A program made the translations under genes and the position numbers. From NCBI RefSeq assembly GCF_000577335.1, contig NZ_CBYL010000035.1, forward strand, positions 1 through 35,835: DNA of 35,835 bases, in the 5' to 3' direction. A model generated the notes under the pieces. It saw only the letters and a list, made by a program, of their open reading frames with translations, did no database searches and was not told the DNA's origin. The number at the start of each line of letters is the position of its first letter. Within the stretch, counting starts at the first letter, position 1. Below are positions 23,488 through 31,127 of the stretch, piece after piece. The DNA is from Faecalispora jeddahensis (GTDB taxonomy: Bacteria; Bacillota; Clostridia; Oscillospirales; Acutalibacteraceae).

Positions 23488-23880
23488 GTGAAAAAGAATC
23501 CGAAGGAAAAACCGGAGGAAAGCGAAAACAAAAATGCTTTGCTGAGGGGTGTTTCCGCCGCCATGATTCTCATCGGCATTTTAAAAGTGTTTTTCTCTTC
23601 GCAGGACTCCGCGATCCGGTGGTTTGAACTCCTCCTTGCCGTCGCATTTCTTCTCACCTGCGCAGGCGTTACTTATGATCTGATCAAGAAGCTTCGCTTA
23701 TCCCGCGAGGAGGAAATCGAGCCCCAGCGGGAAATCAACAAAACGCCGCGGCCCCGGCGCGGCAGAATGCTGCTCAGCGGCCTGACCACGATCGTGTTAT
23801 CGCTTTTGGCCGCTCTGTTCGCGTTCGCCCACTTCGTCGGCTACCCCTTATCGGAGCTTCTATTCACGCTGATCAAATAA
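23488..23880 (+). CDS. Three-helix membrane protein of unknown function (second of a pair)
   Basis: The 130-residue protein has a charged N-terminus (KKNPKEKPEESENKN), helices at about 18-36, 44-65 and 96-120, and a highly charged loop between helices 2 and 3 (LRLSREEEIEPQREINK). The IRWFELLLAVAF...YDLIKKL region aligns with HWFELADIALFF...YDWVRMR of the preceding gene. GTG 23488 follows a strong AAGGAGG site. The gap to gene one is 56 bp and a terminator follows at 23886, so the two genes form one operon. Function unknown. Confidence 0.8.
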   Translation: MKKNPKEKPEESENKNALLRGVSAAMILIGILKVFFSSQDSAIRWFELLLAVAFLLTCAGVTYDLIKKLRLSREEEIEPQREINKTPRPRRGRMLLSGLTTIVLSLLAALFAFAHFVGYPLSELLFTLIK

Positions 23881-23885
23881 ACATC

Positions 23886-23925
23886 AAAAAGGCTGCCGCA
23901 ATTCGAAAATTGCGGCAGCCTTTTT
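23886..23925. terminator. Bidirectional terminator between convergent genes
   Basis: AAAAAGGCTGCCGCAATT (23886-23903), loop CGAA, AATTGCGGCAGCCTTTTT (23908-23925): a perfect 18-bp stem with A and T tracts. It serves the plus-strand membrane genes and the minus-strand cupin gene. Confidence 0.92.
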
Positions 23926-23998
23926 AAAACAGATCTCCCTCTGCACGAAGCAAAGGGAGATCCTCTGTGAGCGTTTCCATATGTATCACGGGGCAAAA

Positions 23999-24328
23999 TC
24001 AGTCTACGATGAAAAGCTTCGCTCCCTTTTCCGTGTGGGAACGATGAGGGTTGATATCTTCGGCGACCTGATAGCTTATTCCGGGCGTCATCGTAAACTC
24101 TCGCCCGTCTTCCAGCTCGGTTACCAGCTCTCCCTCCAAAACGAGAAGGACATGGCCGCGCTTACACCAGTGATCCGCAAAATATCCCGGGGTGTATTCC
24201 ACCATGCGGACGCGGATATTTCCCATTTCAAAGGTACGCCAGCGGGCTTCTCCGGTCACGCCCGGATGTACTGTGGGCTCAATCGAGCTCCAGTCGACAG
24301 TGCAGAACGGAACTTCCTGAATTACCAT
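23999..24328 (-). CDS. DHCW-motif cupin fold protein
   Basis: The 109-residue single-domain cupin has GYFADHWCKRGHVLLVLEGE, where Asp52, His53, Trp54 and Cys55 form the DHCW-type motif and His59 is a further metal-ligand candidate; a second cupin half follows (GISYQVAEDINPHRSHTEKG). Such proteins are small metal-binding beta barrels of unknown reaction. The start ATG 24328 has AGAGGTAAT upstream. It lies alone on the minus strand, next to a decayed serA fragment. Confidence 0.85.
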   Translation of the reverse strand: MVIQEVPFCTVDWSSIEPTVHPGVTGEARWRTFEMGNIRVRMVEYTPGYFADHWCKRGHVLLVLEGELVTELEDGREFTMTPGISYQVAEDINPHRSHTEKGAKLFIVD

Positions 24329-24364
24329 ATCATTACCTCTCTTTCTTTTATCAACGCGCCAAGA

Positions 24365-24735
24365 CTAGGCGCATCCATGCAAAGGTACGGGTCATCGCCG
24401 TAATTCTCTATTCCCAGATTCTTGGCGGCGTTTGCTGCCAGAATACGATCGCGCTAAGCTTGATGATATCGAGGCTCTTTCCCTTGATTTCGGGCCCGCG
24501 AATTGCTCCTTGTCCTTTTCGGTCAGCTTGCGGGTATCGCTGCTTTTGCCCTTCAGGGGTTGGGCCCACTCGATCGCGGGATGATGATTTGCAGAAAGTA
24601 AGGAACAGTCCCGCAATTGTCGGCTCTTTTGCGGCGTTGGCGCCGGAGGTGTTAAACACACTACGATGCCTTTTCCATTGCCTTTGTCCGCCGGAATGTC
24701 GCTGACACCTACGCCCGCTCGCCAGCAGCTGGCTA
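24365..24735 (-). pseudogene. serA: Decayed serA (3-phosphoglycerate dehydrogenase) fragment
   Basis: On the minus strand, frames broken by several shifts match the intact SerA encoded at 26052-27215 from about residue 52 to 172. Examples: RAGVGVSDIPADKGNGKGIVV-like against RAGAGVNNIPVDK, then TIAGLFLTFCKSS against VIAGLFLTSRKIA, GPEIKGKSLDII against GPEIKGKSLGVI, and NLGIENYGDDPYLCMDA against NLGMEVYGYDPYLSVDA. Both termini, the catalytic His region and the ACT domain are missing. It abuts hom, so the duplication inserted or decayed between hom and the cupin gene. Confidence 0.85.
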
Positions 24736-25752
24736 CCGGCTGCAAATAGATACGATATCCCTCAGGATAGAGGCAGCGGCAGCCGTAGTGCCCGACGCCC
24801 CGCCAATCAATGTCAGTTCCCCTAAGGTATCCGACTCATATCTGACTGCCTTATTTTTGCCGTCTACGTGATATAGAAGGTGCTCCACACTCAGCATCTC
24901 GGGCCTGACCATCATCTGGAGCGCTTCCCCTTCCCGTACGGTCCGCCCAATCAGCTTATATCGCTTCCCTTCTGCCCGGGCCATTTGGATATCCTCCGGC
25001 GTCAGGCCGGTAATCCCTTCTATTTGGATGTCGGACAGCTTTTTGTCCTGTTTCATAACCACATTAGTAAGGATCAGCAGTTTGAATGCCGTGTCCCACC
25101 CGTCCACATCAAAGCTGGGATTTGCTTCCGCGATCCCGCAGGCTTTTGCCTTTTCCAATGCAGCCCCATAGGTGCAGCCGGTATCCTCCATCTCTTTTAA
25201 AATATAGTTGGTCGTGCCGTTTAGCACACCCTCGATGGAGTAAACTTCTGAACCGGCCATTTCGATCGTTCCGCCATTGACGGAAGGAAGCGCCCCGCCG
25301 CAGGTACACCCAATCCCCAAATGCACCCCGTTTTCTTTTGCAGCCTGAGCCAATTCACGGTAGCTGTGCACAATGGGGCCTTTATTGCCTGTCACAACAT
25401 GGATTTTATTTTGCAGCGCTTTCAAAATATAGCTCCGTGCCGGTTCCCCTGTTTCCTTATTCGTGCTTGTCAGCTCCACCAGCAAATCGATATCTTTGTT
25501 TTGCAGCATAAACTCCGGGGTGATTTCCCTGCTTTCATCCGTATCCTCAATCGTTATGCTTTGCCCATCTTTCGAGGCAGCCAACAATTGGGCGCAATCG
25601 ATCCCCTGGGGGTTGTAAAGCCCCTTTTTCGACCCCATGATGTAGATCACTTCCAGGTTGACACCCTGTGCCTTCAGCGCAGGGCTTTTTTCTGTAATCA
25701 GCTTGATCAAGGCCTTCCCTACACCGCCGTATCCAATTAAACCAATCCTCAT
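24733..25752 (-). CDS. hom: Homoserine dehydrogenase, short form without ACT domain
   Basis: The 339-residue enzyme reduces aspartate semialdehyde to homoserine for threonine and methionine synthesis. MRIGLIGYGGVGKALIK is the NAD(P) Rossmann start; TGNKGPIVHSYREL, EGVLNGTTNYILKEME and FDVDGWDTAFKLLILTN are the family's substrate-binding and catalytic stretches; it ends SGTTAAAASILRDIVS. The regulatory ACT domain of longer homologues is absent, so threonine feedback of the usual kind is not expected. GAAGGAG precedes the start. No thrB, thrC or aspartokinase gene is adjacent. Confidence 0.93.
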   Translation of the reverse strand: MRIGLIGYGGVGKALIKLITEKSPALKAQGVNLEVIYIMGSKKGLYNPQGIDCAQLLAASKDGQSITIEDTDESREITPEFMLQNKDIDLLVELTSTNKETGEPARSYILKALQNKIHVVTGNKGPIVHSYRELAQAAKENGVHLGIGCTCGGALPSVNGGTIEMAGSEVYSIEGVLNGTTNYILKEMEDTGCTYGAALEKAKACGIAEANPSFDVDGWDTAFKLLILTNVVMKQDKKLSDIQIEGITGLTPEDIQMARAEGKRYKLIGRTVREGEALQMMVRPEMLSVEHLLYHVDGKNKAVRYESDTLGELTLIGGASGTTAAAASILRDIVSICSR

Positions 25753-25818
25753 TTTGTTTTCTCCTTCGTTATCTCTAACATAACCAAAACACCTGAAAAT
25801 CGCCTATCAAAAGCATTC

Positions 25819-25851
25819 GCATTCTCCCCCGCCTGCGGCGGGGGAGAATGC
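25819..25851. repeat. Intergenic palindrome, copy 3 of the dispersed family
   Basis: GCATTCTCCCCCGCC, loop TGC, GGCGGGGGAGAATGC: a perfect 15-bp stem in the hom-serA gap. It is the most regular copy. Confidence 0.85.
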
Positions 25852-25906
25852 CCCAGCCTATTAACCCGATCCTGAGGGGAAATCCCTCCAGCATCCACAA
25901 AAGGGT

Positions 25907-25974
25907 AAAAAAAAACTGCTTTTCAAGGTTTCCTCATTGTCACTGGGTTCCAGCGGCCACCAAAAAAAGCAGTT
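25907..25974 (-). terminator. Terminator of the serC-serA unit
   Basis: On the minus strand AACTGCTTTT (25974-25965) and AAAAGCAGTT (25923-25914) close a 61-nt hairpin with an inner CTGG/CCAG stem, followed by nine T (25915-25907). Confidence 0.75.
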
Positions 25975-26051
25975 CATCATCACTTGATATTTAACTCTGC
26001 GCCCTCCACCTTCGCCGTGGGGCGGCAGTACGCGTCAGGTTCAGGATGGGT

Positions 26052-27215
26052 TCAGCGAATCACGCGCAGGCGGATGATTTCTTCCATCTGCCTCATCGGC
26101 TCAAGCGCCGCGTCGTCCACCTCGCCGGTCACATCCAGAATCGTGTAGGCATAATCGCCTCTCGATTTGCTCTGCATGTTCTCAATATTGATGCCCGCGT
26201 TGGCCATCACGCCGGAAAAGCGGCTGATGGTATTGCGCACATTACGATGAAAAACGCAGATGCGAACCGCATGGGCGCGGGGCATGGAAATCGACGGCAT
26301 ATTGACAGAATTGCGGATATTACCGTTCTCGAGGAATTCTTTCAGCTCATCCACCGCCATGCGGGCGCAGTTCTCTTCCGACTCGGGGGTGGAAGCGCCC
26401 AGGTGGGGAATCGCCAGAACATTTTCAACGCCGATCAGCTCATCGGACGGGAAATCGGTGGCGTATGCCGCGATCTTGCCGGATTTCAGGCCATCGAGCA
26501 CAGAAGCGGTATCTACCAGTTCGCCGCGCGCAAAGTTCAAAATGCGAACTTCATCCCTCATCTTTGCGATGGAGTCGACATTGATCAGACCCTTGGTGTC
26601 GGGCGTGAGCGGAACATGAACGGTCAGATAATCGCAGTTTTCAAAGATCTCGTCAAGCGTTCTGGCATGGTGCACCCAGCGGGACAGGCCCCAGGCCGCA
26701 TCCACGGAAAGGTACGGGTCGTAGCCGTAAACCTCCATCCCCAGATTCTTGGCGGCATTCGCTACCAGAATGCCGATTGCGCCAAGACCGATGACGCCAA
26801 GGCTCTTGCCCTTGATTTCGGGGCCTGCGAACTGACCCTTGCCCTTTTCGACCAGCTTGCTGACATCGCTGCCCTTGCCCTTCAGGGTTTTGGTCCACTC
26901 GAGTGCGGGGGCGATTTTGCGGGAGGTGAGGAACAGCCCCGCGATGACCAGCTCTTTTACGGCGTTGGCGTTGGCGCCGGGCGTGTTGAACACCACGATG
27001 CCGCGCTCGCTGCATTTGTCTACCGGAATGTTGTTAACGCCTGCGCCCGCTCTGGCGATGGCCAGCAGCTCACTCGGCAGCTCCAGGTCGTGCATGGCGG
27101 CGGAGCGCACCAGAATTCCCTCCGGGTTTTGGATGTCATTGCCGTACTCATAGCCCTGCCCAAGGCGCGAAAGGCCTTCTTCTGCAATATTGTTCAGTGT
27201 TTTAACACGATACAT
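26052..27215 (-). CDS. serA: D-3-phosphoglycerate dehydrogenase
   Basis: The 387-residue enzyme starts serine synthesis by oxidising 3-phosphoglycerate with NAD+. GVIGLGAIG (140-148) is the NAD fingerprint; NFARGE (227-232) holds the substrate Arg; IPHLGAST carries the catalytic His271; an ACT-like C-terminus (GVMANAGINIENMQSKSRGD) should bind serine for feedback. It belongs to the short type without the extra intervening domain. ATG 27215 has GAGGG upstream. serC lies 139 bp upstream in the same direction with palindrome copy 4 in the gap; the order serC-serA suggests one operon. A decayed partial copy lies at 24365-24735. Confidence 0.95.
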   Translation of the reverse strand: MYRVKTLNNIAEEGLSRLGQGYEYGNDIQNPEGILVRSAAMHDLELPSELLAIARAGAGVNNIPVDKCSERGIVVFNTPGANANAVKELVIAGLFLTSRKIAPALEWTKTLKGKGSDVSKLVEKGKGQFAGPEIKGKSLGVIGLGAIGILVANAAKNLGMEVYGYDPYLSVDAAWGLSRWVHHARTLDEIFENCDYLTVHVPLTPDTKGLINVDSIAKMRDEVRILNFARGELVDTASVLDGLKSGKIAAYATDFPSDELIGVENVLAIPHLGASTPESEENCARMAVDELKEFLENGNIRNSVNMPSISMPRAHAVRICVFHRNVRNTISRFSGVMANAGINIENMQSKSRGDYAYTILDVTGEVDDAALEPMRQMEEIIRLRVIR

Positions 27216-27277
27216 TTCTTTGAGCCCTCTGTTCTTTCTGCATATTTAAAATCATTTTCACCGAAAAAGGTCGCTGA

Positions 27278-27306
27278 TTTCCTCCCCACCACAGGCGGGG
27301 AGGAAA
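27278..27306. repeat. Intergenic palindrome, copy 4 of the dispersed family
   Basis: TTTCCTCCCC (27278-27287) and GGGGAGGAAA (27297-27306), with inner CC/GG around ACA. Its left flank (AAAAAGGTCGCTGATTTCC) resembles that of copy 1 (AAAAAAGTTGCCGATTTC), so the repeat is longer than the stem. Confidence 0.75.
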
Positions 27307-27354
27307 CTCCTGTTTGAATGATACCTTTTTTCAGGTGAAGGAACAATAAAGGAA

Positions 27355-28440
27355 TCAGGCGTTGTTTTTTTCAAACTCCGCCATGAAATCCACAAGCTTT
27401 TGCACGCCCTCGATGGGCATCGCGTTGTAAATGGAAGCGCGCATGCCGCCTACGGAGCGGTGTCCCTTCAGGTTGACAAAGCCGGCTGCCTCCGCCTCTT
27501 TGACGAATTTCTTATCCAACTCGTCGTTGCCGGTCACGAACGGTACGTTCATTAAAGAACGATCCTTTTTCACGACCGTGCCGCGGAACATCTTCGATTG
27601 ATCGAGGAAATCGTACAGAATCCCCGCTTTTTTCTCATTGTGGGCCTTCATGCCCTCCAGAGAACCGAACTCGCTCTTGATCCACTCCAGCACCAGTCCG
27701 CAGATATAAATCGGGTAGCAGGGCGGTGTGTTGAACAAAGAGCCGTTGTCCGCGTGAATCTTATAATTGAACATGGTGGGAGTAAACTCTTTGGCATGGC
27801 CGATCAGATCCTCGCGAACGATCACCATGGTAAGGCCCGCGGGCGCAACGTTCTTCTGCGCGCCGGCAAACAGCAGACCGAATTTAGAAACATCGATCGG
27901 CTCGCTGAGAATGCAGGAGGAAATATCCGCAACCAGCGGCACGTTCCCGGTTTCGGGGAGCTTCGTATAGCGGGTGCCGTAAATGGTGTTGTTCATGCAA
28001 ATGTAGAAGTAATCCGCATCCGGCGTAAAGGTTGCGGGGTCAAGCTCGGGGATATAGCTGAAGGTCTTGTCTTTGGAGGAAGCCACAATGTGAGCCTCAC
28101 CGTAGCGGGACGCTTCCTCCTGCGCCTTTGCGGCCCATTGACCGGTAACGACAAAATCCGCCTTGCCGCTGTTTACCATCAGGTTCAGCGGAACCATCGC
28201 AAACTGCGACCAGCCGCCGCCCTGCAAAAACAGCACTTTATAGTTTTCGGGAATGTTCATCAGCTCGCGAAGACAACTTTCCGCGGACTCGATGATTCCT
28301 TCAAAGATTTTAGATCGATGGGACATCTCCATAACTGACTGGCCGCTGCCCTGGTAATCTAACATTTCTTCTGCCGCACGGCGCAAAACCGCTTCCGGCA
28401 GGACGGAAGGACCCGCAGAAAAGTTATACACGCGTTTCAT
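27355..28440 (-). CDS. serC: Phosphoserine aminotransferase
   Basis: The 361-residue PLP enzyme converts 3-phosphohydroxypyruvate and glutamate to phosphoserine, the second step of serine synthesis. The start MKRVYNFSAGPSVLPEAVLR is diagnostic for SerC; FLQGGGWSQFAM is the PLP phosphate region; LFAGAQKNVAPAG carries the PLP lysine Lys196; HRSVGGMRASIYNAM near the C-terminus binds substrate. ATG 28440 is chosen because GGAGG lies 7-8 nt upstream; a longer in-frame extension overlaps the promoter. It is first in the unit with serA. serB is not in the window. Confidence 0.97.
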   Translation of the reverse strand: MKRVYNFSAGPSVLPEAVLRRAAEEMLDYQGSGQSVMEMSHRSKIFEGIIESAESCLRELMNIPENYKVLFLQGGGWSQFAMVPLNLMVNSGKADFVVTGQWAAKAQEEASRYGEAHIVASSKDKTFSYIPELDPATFTPDADYFYICMNNTIYGTRYTKLPETGNVPLVADISSCILSEPIDVSKFGLLFAGAQKNVAPAGLTMVIVREDLIGHAKEFTPTMFNYKIHADNGSLFNTPPCYPIYICGLVLEWIKSEFGSLEGMKAHNEKKAGILYDFLDQSKMFRGTVVKKDRSLMNVPFVTGNDELDKKFVKEAEAAGFVNLKGHRSVGGMRASIYNAMPIEGVQKLVDFMAEFEKNNA

Positions 28441-28477
28441 AAATGAACCTCCAATTGGTTTATAAAATAGTATTTTA

Positions 28478-28506
28478 ATTATAGCCCTTTCCAAAAATCA
28501 AGTCAA
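28478..28506 (-). promoter_or_regulatory. serC promoter
   Basis: On the minus strand TTGACT (28506-28501) and TATAAT (28483-28478) are 17 bp apart. The leader of about 30 nt leaves no room for a T-box or other large leader element. Confidence 0.85.
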
Positions 28507-28773
28507 TTCCCTGCCATTTAAAAAGCGTTTGCCATATTGCCCGTATTTTCCCGGCCAAATCGGTGTTTTTCCGGCATATATTCCTGTTCGTTCTCCTCCT
28601 CACCTCCCGTTTCCTTTTCATTTCTTGCTTTTTTTGTTATACTAAAGAAAAAATCAGGTTTCATGCCGTTCCCGCAGAGAAAAAAAGGGAATGCCGGGCC
28701 AGGATAAATGCCCGCAGTCTCTCGATTTCAAAGCCCGGGAACGGTGACTGATCTTCAAAAAGGAGTGCTTGAC

Positions 28774-29526
28774 ATGAAAAGGCTGATCTTGCTGTTACCC
28801 GCCGCCGGGCTGATCTGGTACCTGTGGCCCGGCAGTGTCGGCATTTGGAATATCGGGAATTACCTCGGTATCGGGCTGTGCGTCTTTCTTCTTTTGTGGG
28901 GCGGATTTGCGCCGCTGCTGAAACGCCGCGCCGAAGCTGCCGGACATCTAAAAACATACCGCACCGGCACACGGATTCTGTCCGGTCTGCTGGCCGCCGG
29001 ATTTTTATGGGCTGGGGTTCTGACAGTGCAGATGATCCTTGCCGCAAACTACACGCCCCCGGCCAGCACCCCGGCCATCGTGCTGGGCAGCCAGGTTCGG
29101 GGGGACGAGCCCAGCCTTGACCTTTGGGCGCGCATCGGCGCGGCGGAACGCTACCTGAAAGAAAATCCCGAAGCCATGTGTGTCGCGAGCGGCGGGCAGG
29201 GCGAGGGAGAAAACCGCAGCGAAGCCGAGGTGATCCGCGAAAAGCTGGTTGAGCGCGGTATTTCGGCCGACCGGATTCTGCTGGAGGACCGCTCTGAAAG
29301 CACGGAGGAAAACATTCGGTATTCCAAAGAGCTGCTGGACAAGCACAACCTTGGTTTTAACGCAGCGATCGTGACCGATGAATACCATCAGCTGCGCGCC
29401 TCGTGGCTGGCCAAGCGGCAGGGGCTGACCCCCTATGCCGTGAGCGCCGAAAGCCCACGCAATATCTTATCTGCCATGTACACCCGCGAGCTGCTTGCGC
29501 TCACCGCGACGCTGCTGCAGAGCTAA
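28774..29526 (+). CDS. DUF218 (YdcF/ElyC/SanA-like) membrane protein
   Basis: The 250-residue protein has two or three N-terminal helices (LILLLPAAGLIWYLW; IGLCVFLLLWGGFA; ILSGLLAAGFLWAGVLTVQM) and a DUF218 domain: AIVLGSQVRGDEPSLDLWAR, ASGGQGEGENRSEAEVI, ILLEDRSESTEENIRYS, AIVTDEYHQLRASWLAKRQG. Homologues act in cell-envelope or vancomycin-related barrier functions, but no reaction is settled. ATG 28774 has AAAAGGAG upstream; an earlier in-frame start at 28708 lacks one. It reads divergently from serC; the 196-bp gap to pyrC contains the pyr promoter, so it is a separate unit. Confidence 0.88.
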   Translation: MKRLILLLPAAGLIWYLWPGSVGIWNIGNYLGIGLCVFLLLWGGFAPLLKRRAEAAGHLKTYRTGTRILSGLLAAGFLWAGVLTVQMILAANYTPPASTPAIVLGSQVRGDEPSLDLWARIGAAERYLKENPEAMCVASGGQGEGENRSEAEVIREKLVERGISADRILLEDRSESTEENIRYSKELLDKHNLGFNAAIVTDEYHQLRASWLAKRQGLTPYAVSAESPRNILSAMYTRELLALTATLLQS

Positions 29527-29592
29527 AGAACGATCGGCACATTGGCAAAGAAGTTTCGGCAAACGACTCGCTTTTTCGGAACAGTTGCGCGG

Positions 29593-29621
29593 TTTACGGA
29601 CTTCCCCAAATCATGTATAAT
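29593..29621 (+). promoter_or_regulatory. pyr operon promoter
   Basis: TTTACG (29593-29598), 17-bp spacer, TATAAT (29616-29621). The leader of about 95 nt contains palindrome copy 5 and no recognisable PyrR binding loop or terminator. Confidence 0.7.
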
Positions 29622-29640
29622 AGGAATAGAAAGAAACCGT

Positions 29641-29669
29641 TCTTCCCCCGCCTTTGGCGGGGGAAGAAC
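29641..29669. repeat. Intergenic palindrome, copy 5, in the pyr leader
   Basis: TTCTTCCCCCGCC, loop TTT, GGCGGGGGAAGAA: a perfect 13-bp stem about 13 nt after the predicted transcription start of pyrC. No T-run follows. Confidence 0.85.
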
Positions 29670-29723
29670 TAAAATATCCTTTTGATAGTACGGCTACAAA
29701 AAGAATATACAGGAGGCGGCATT

Positions 29724-31001
29724 ATGGCGGAACAGCTTCTTATCCGGGGCGCCCGGATTGTAAGCCCTGCGGACGGAATCGACCTCATCGGCGATCTTTT
29801 GGTACGGGACGGTGTCATCGCGGAAATCGGCGAGCACCTTTCGGCACAGGGCGCAAGAGTGATCGAAGCGGGCGAACTGACAGCAGCCCCCGGACTGGTG
29901 GACATGCATGTTCACCTGCGCGACCCGGGCTTTACGCAGAAGGAGGACATCCAGAGCGGATGCCGCGCAGCGGCAGCGGGCGGCGTCACGAGCCTTCTGG
30001 CAATGCCGAACACCAACCCCGTGACCGACACGCCCGAAGTAGCCCGGGACATTCTCGCCCGCGCGGAGCACGCCGATGCGCGCGTATATGTAACCGCCGC
30101 AATCACCACGGGCCTGAAAAGCGAAGTGCTGACCGACATGGCCGCGCTGAAAGCGGCGGGCGTTACCGCCGTTTCAGATGACGGGCGGCCCGTGACCGAC
30201 ACCCGCCTGATGGCCGAAGGAATGAAGCAGGCGGCGCGGCTGGGCCTGCGGGTCGTTTCCCATTGCGAGGATTTATATCTGGCTGCCGGGGGCCTGATGA
30301 ATGAGGGCGAAATCAGCCGACAGCTCGGCGTGCCGGGCATCCCCGCCGCCGCCGAGGAATGCGGCACCGCGCGGGACATTACGCTGGCCGAATCATATGG
30401 AGTGCCGATTCACATCTGCCACGTGAGCACAGCGATCGCCGCCGCGATGATCCGCGACGCAAAACGCCGCGGCGTGCAGGTAACCGCGGAAACCGCCCCG
30501 CATTATTTTTCTCTGACGGAGCAGGCGCTGCTTTCTAAAAACGGCGATTGCCGGATGAACCCGCCCCTGCGCACCGAACACGATCTGCTCGCGATCCGCG
30601 AAGCGCTGCGCGACGGCACACTCGACGCGATCGCAACCGACCACGCGCCGCACACACCGGCGGAAAAAGCGGATTTTCTCACCGCGCCGAACGGCTCGAT
30701 CGGCATGGAAACCTCGCTCGCCGTGGGCATCACCTATCTGGTCAACACCGGCTGCCTAACACTTGCGCAGCTGATTGAAAAAATGTCGGTCATCCCGGCA
30801 AGGATTCTCGGAATCCCCGGCGGCACGCTGAAACAGGGCGCGCCGGCGGATATCGTCCTGTTCAGCGAAAGCGAGCGCTGGACGGTGGACCCCGCGAAGC
30901 TGCACGGAAAAAGCCGCAATACCCCCTTTGCCGGGTTGGAGCTTTCCGGCAAGGTCAAATATACCGTATGCCGCGGTAGCGTCGTCTACCGGGAGGCGTA
31001 A
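29724..31001 (+). CDS. pyrC: Dihydroorotase
   Basis: The 425-residue class I dihydroorotase closes carbamoyl aspartate to dihydroorotate in pyrimidine synthesis. MHVHLRDPGFTQKEDI gives metal ligands His62 and His64; further zinc-site stretches are VSHCED, IHICHVST and ATDHAPHT. ATG 29724 follows AGGAGG (29711-29716); the longer in-frame start at 29682 has none. It is first in a pyrC-pyrF-pyrK-pyrD operon, with a 126-bp gap before pyrF that holds palindrome copy 6. Confidence 0.96.
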   Translation: MAEQLLIRGARIVSPADGIDLIGDLLVRDGVIAEIGEHLSAQGARVIEAGELTAAPGLVDMHVHLRDPGFTQKEDIQSGCRAAAAGGVTSLLAMPNTNPVTDTPEVARDILARAEHADARVYVTAAITTGLKSEVLTDMAALKAAGVTAVSDDGRPVTDTRLMAEGMKQAARLGLRVVSHCEDLYLAAGGLMNEGEISRQLGVPGIPAAAEECGTARDITLAESYGVPIHICHVSTAIAAAMIRDAKRRGVQVTAETAPHYFSLTEQALLSKNGDCRMNPPLRTEHDLLAIREALRDGTLDAIATDHAPHTPAEKADFLTAPNGSIGMETSLAVGITYLVNTGCLTLAQLIEKMSVIPARILGIPGGTLKQGAPADIVLFSESERWTVDPAKLHGKSRNTPFAGLELSGKVKYTVCRGSVVYREA

Positions 31002-31046
31002 CGGACACAACGCAGAGCCGCCCGGAATTTCCTTGAAACTCAAACA

Positions 31047-31076
31047 GGTCTCCCTCGTCATTCGGCGGGGGAGACC
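31047..31076. repeat. Intergenic palindrome, copy 6, between pyrC and pyrF
   Basis: GGTCTCCC (31047-31054) pairs with GGGAGACC (31069-31076) and the stem continues inward (TCGTC/GGCGG) with G-U pairs. Confidence 0.7.
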
Positions 31077-31127
31077 GAAAAAAGCGGCCTCACAGCCGAC
31101 GGCATTTTAAATTGGAGGAGGAGCCTT

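Noticed and set aside
24880-25740. Several plus-strand reading frames opposite hom
   Set aside because: They are shadows of a clearly conserved minus-strand enzyme gene.
25907-26045. Possible T-box leader before hom (GGTGGCCGCTGGAACCC on the minus strand)
   Set aside because: The sequence differs from the T-box motif (GGGTGG-ACCGCG), no specifier stem is seen, and the hairpin with T9 fits the serA terminator.
26046-27317. Long plus-strand reading frame (423 codons) opposite serA
   Set aside because: It is antisense to serA and runs into the intergenic palindrome; no recognisable protein family.
28563-28751. 62-codon plus-strand reading frame between serC and the DUF218 gene
   Set aside because: No ribosome binding site, very Phe/Leu-rich start from an AT-rich promoter region; it is probably noncoding.
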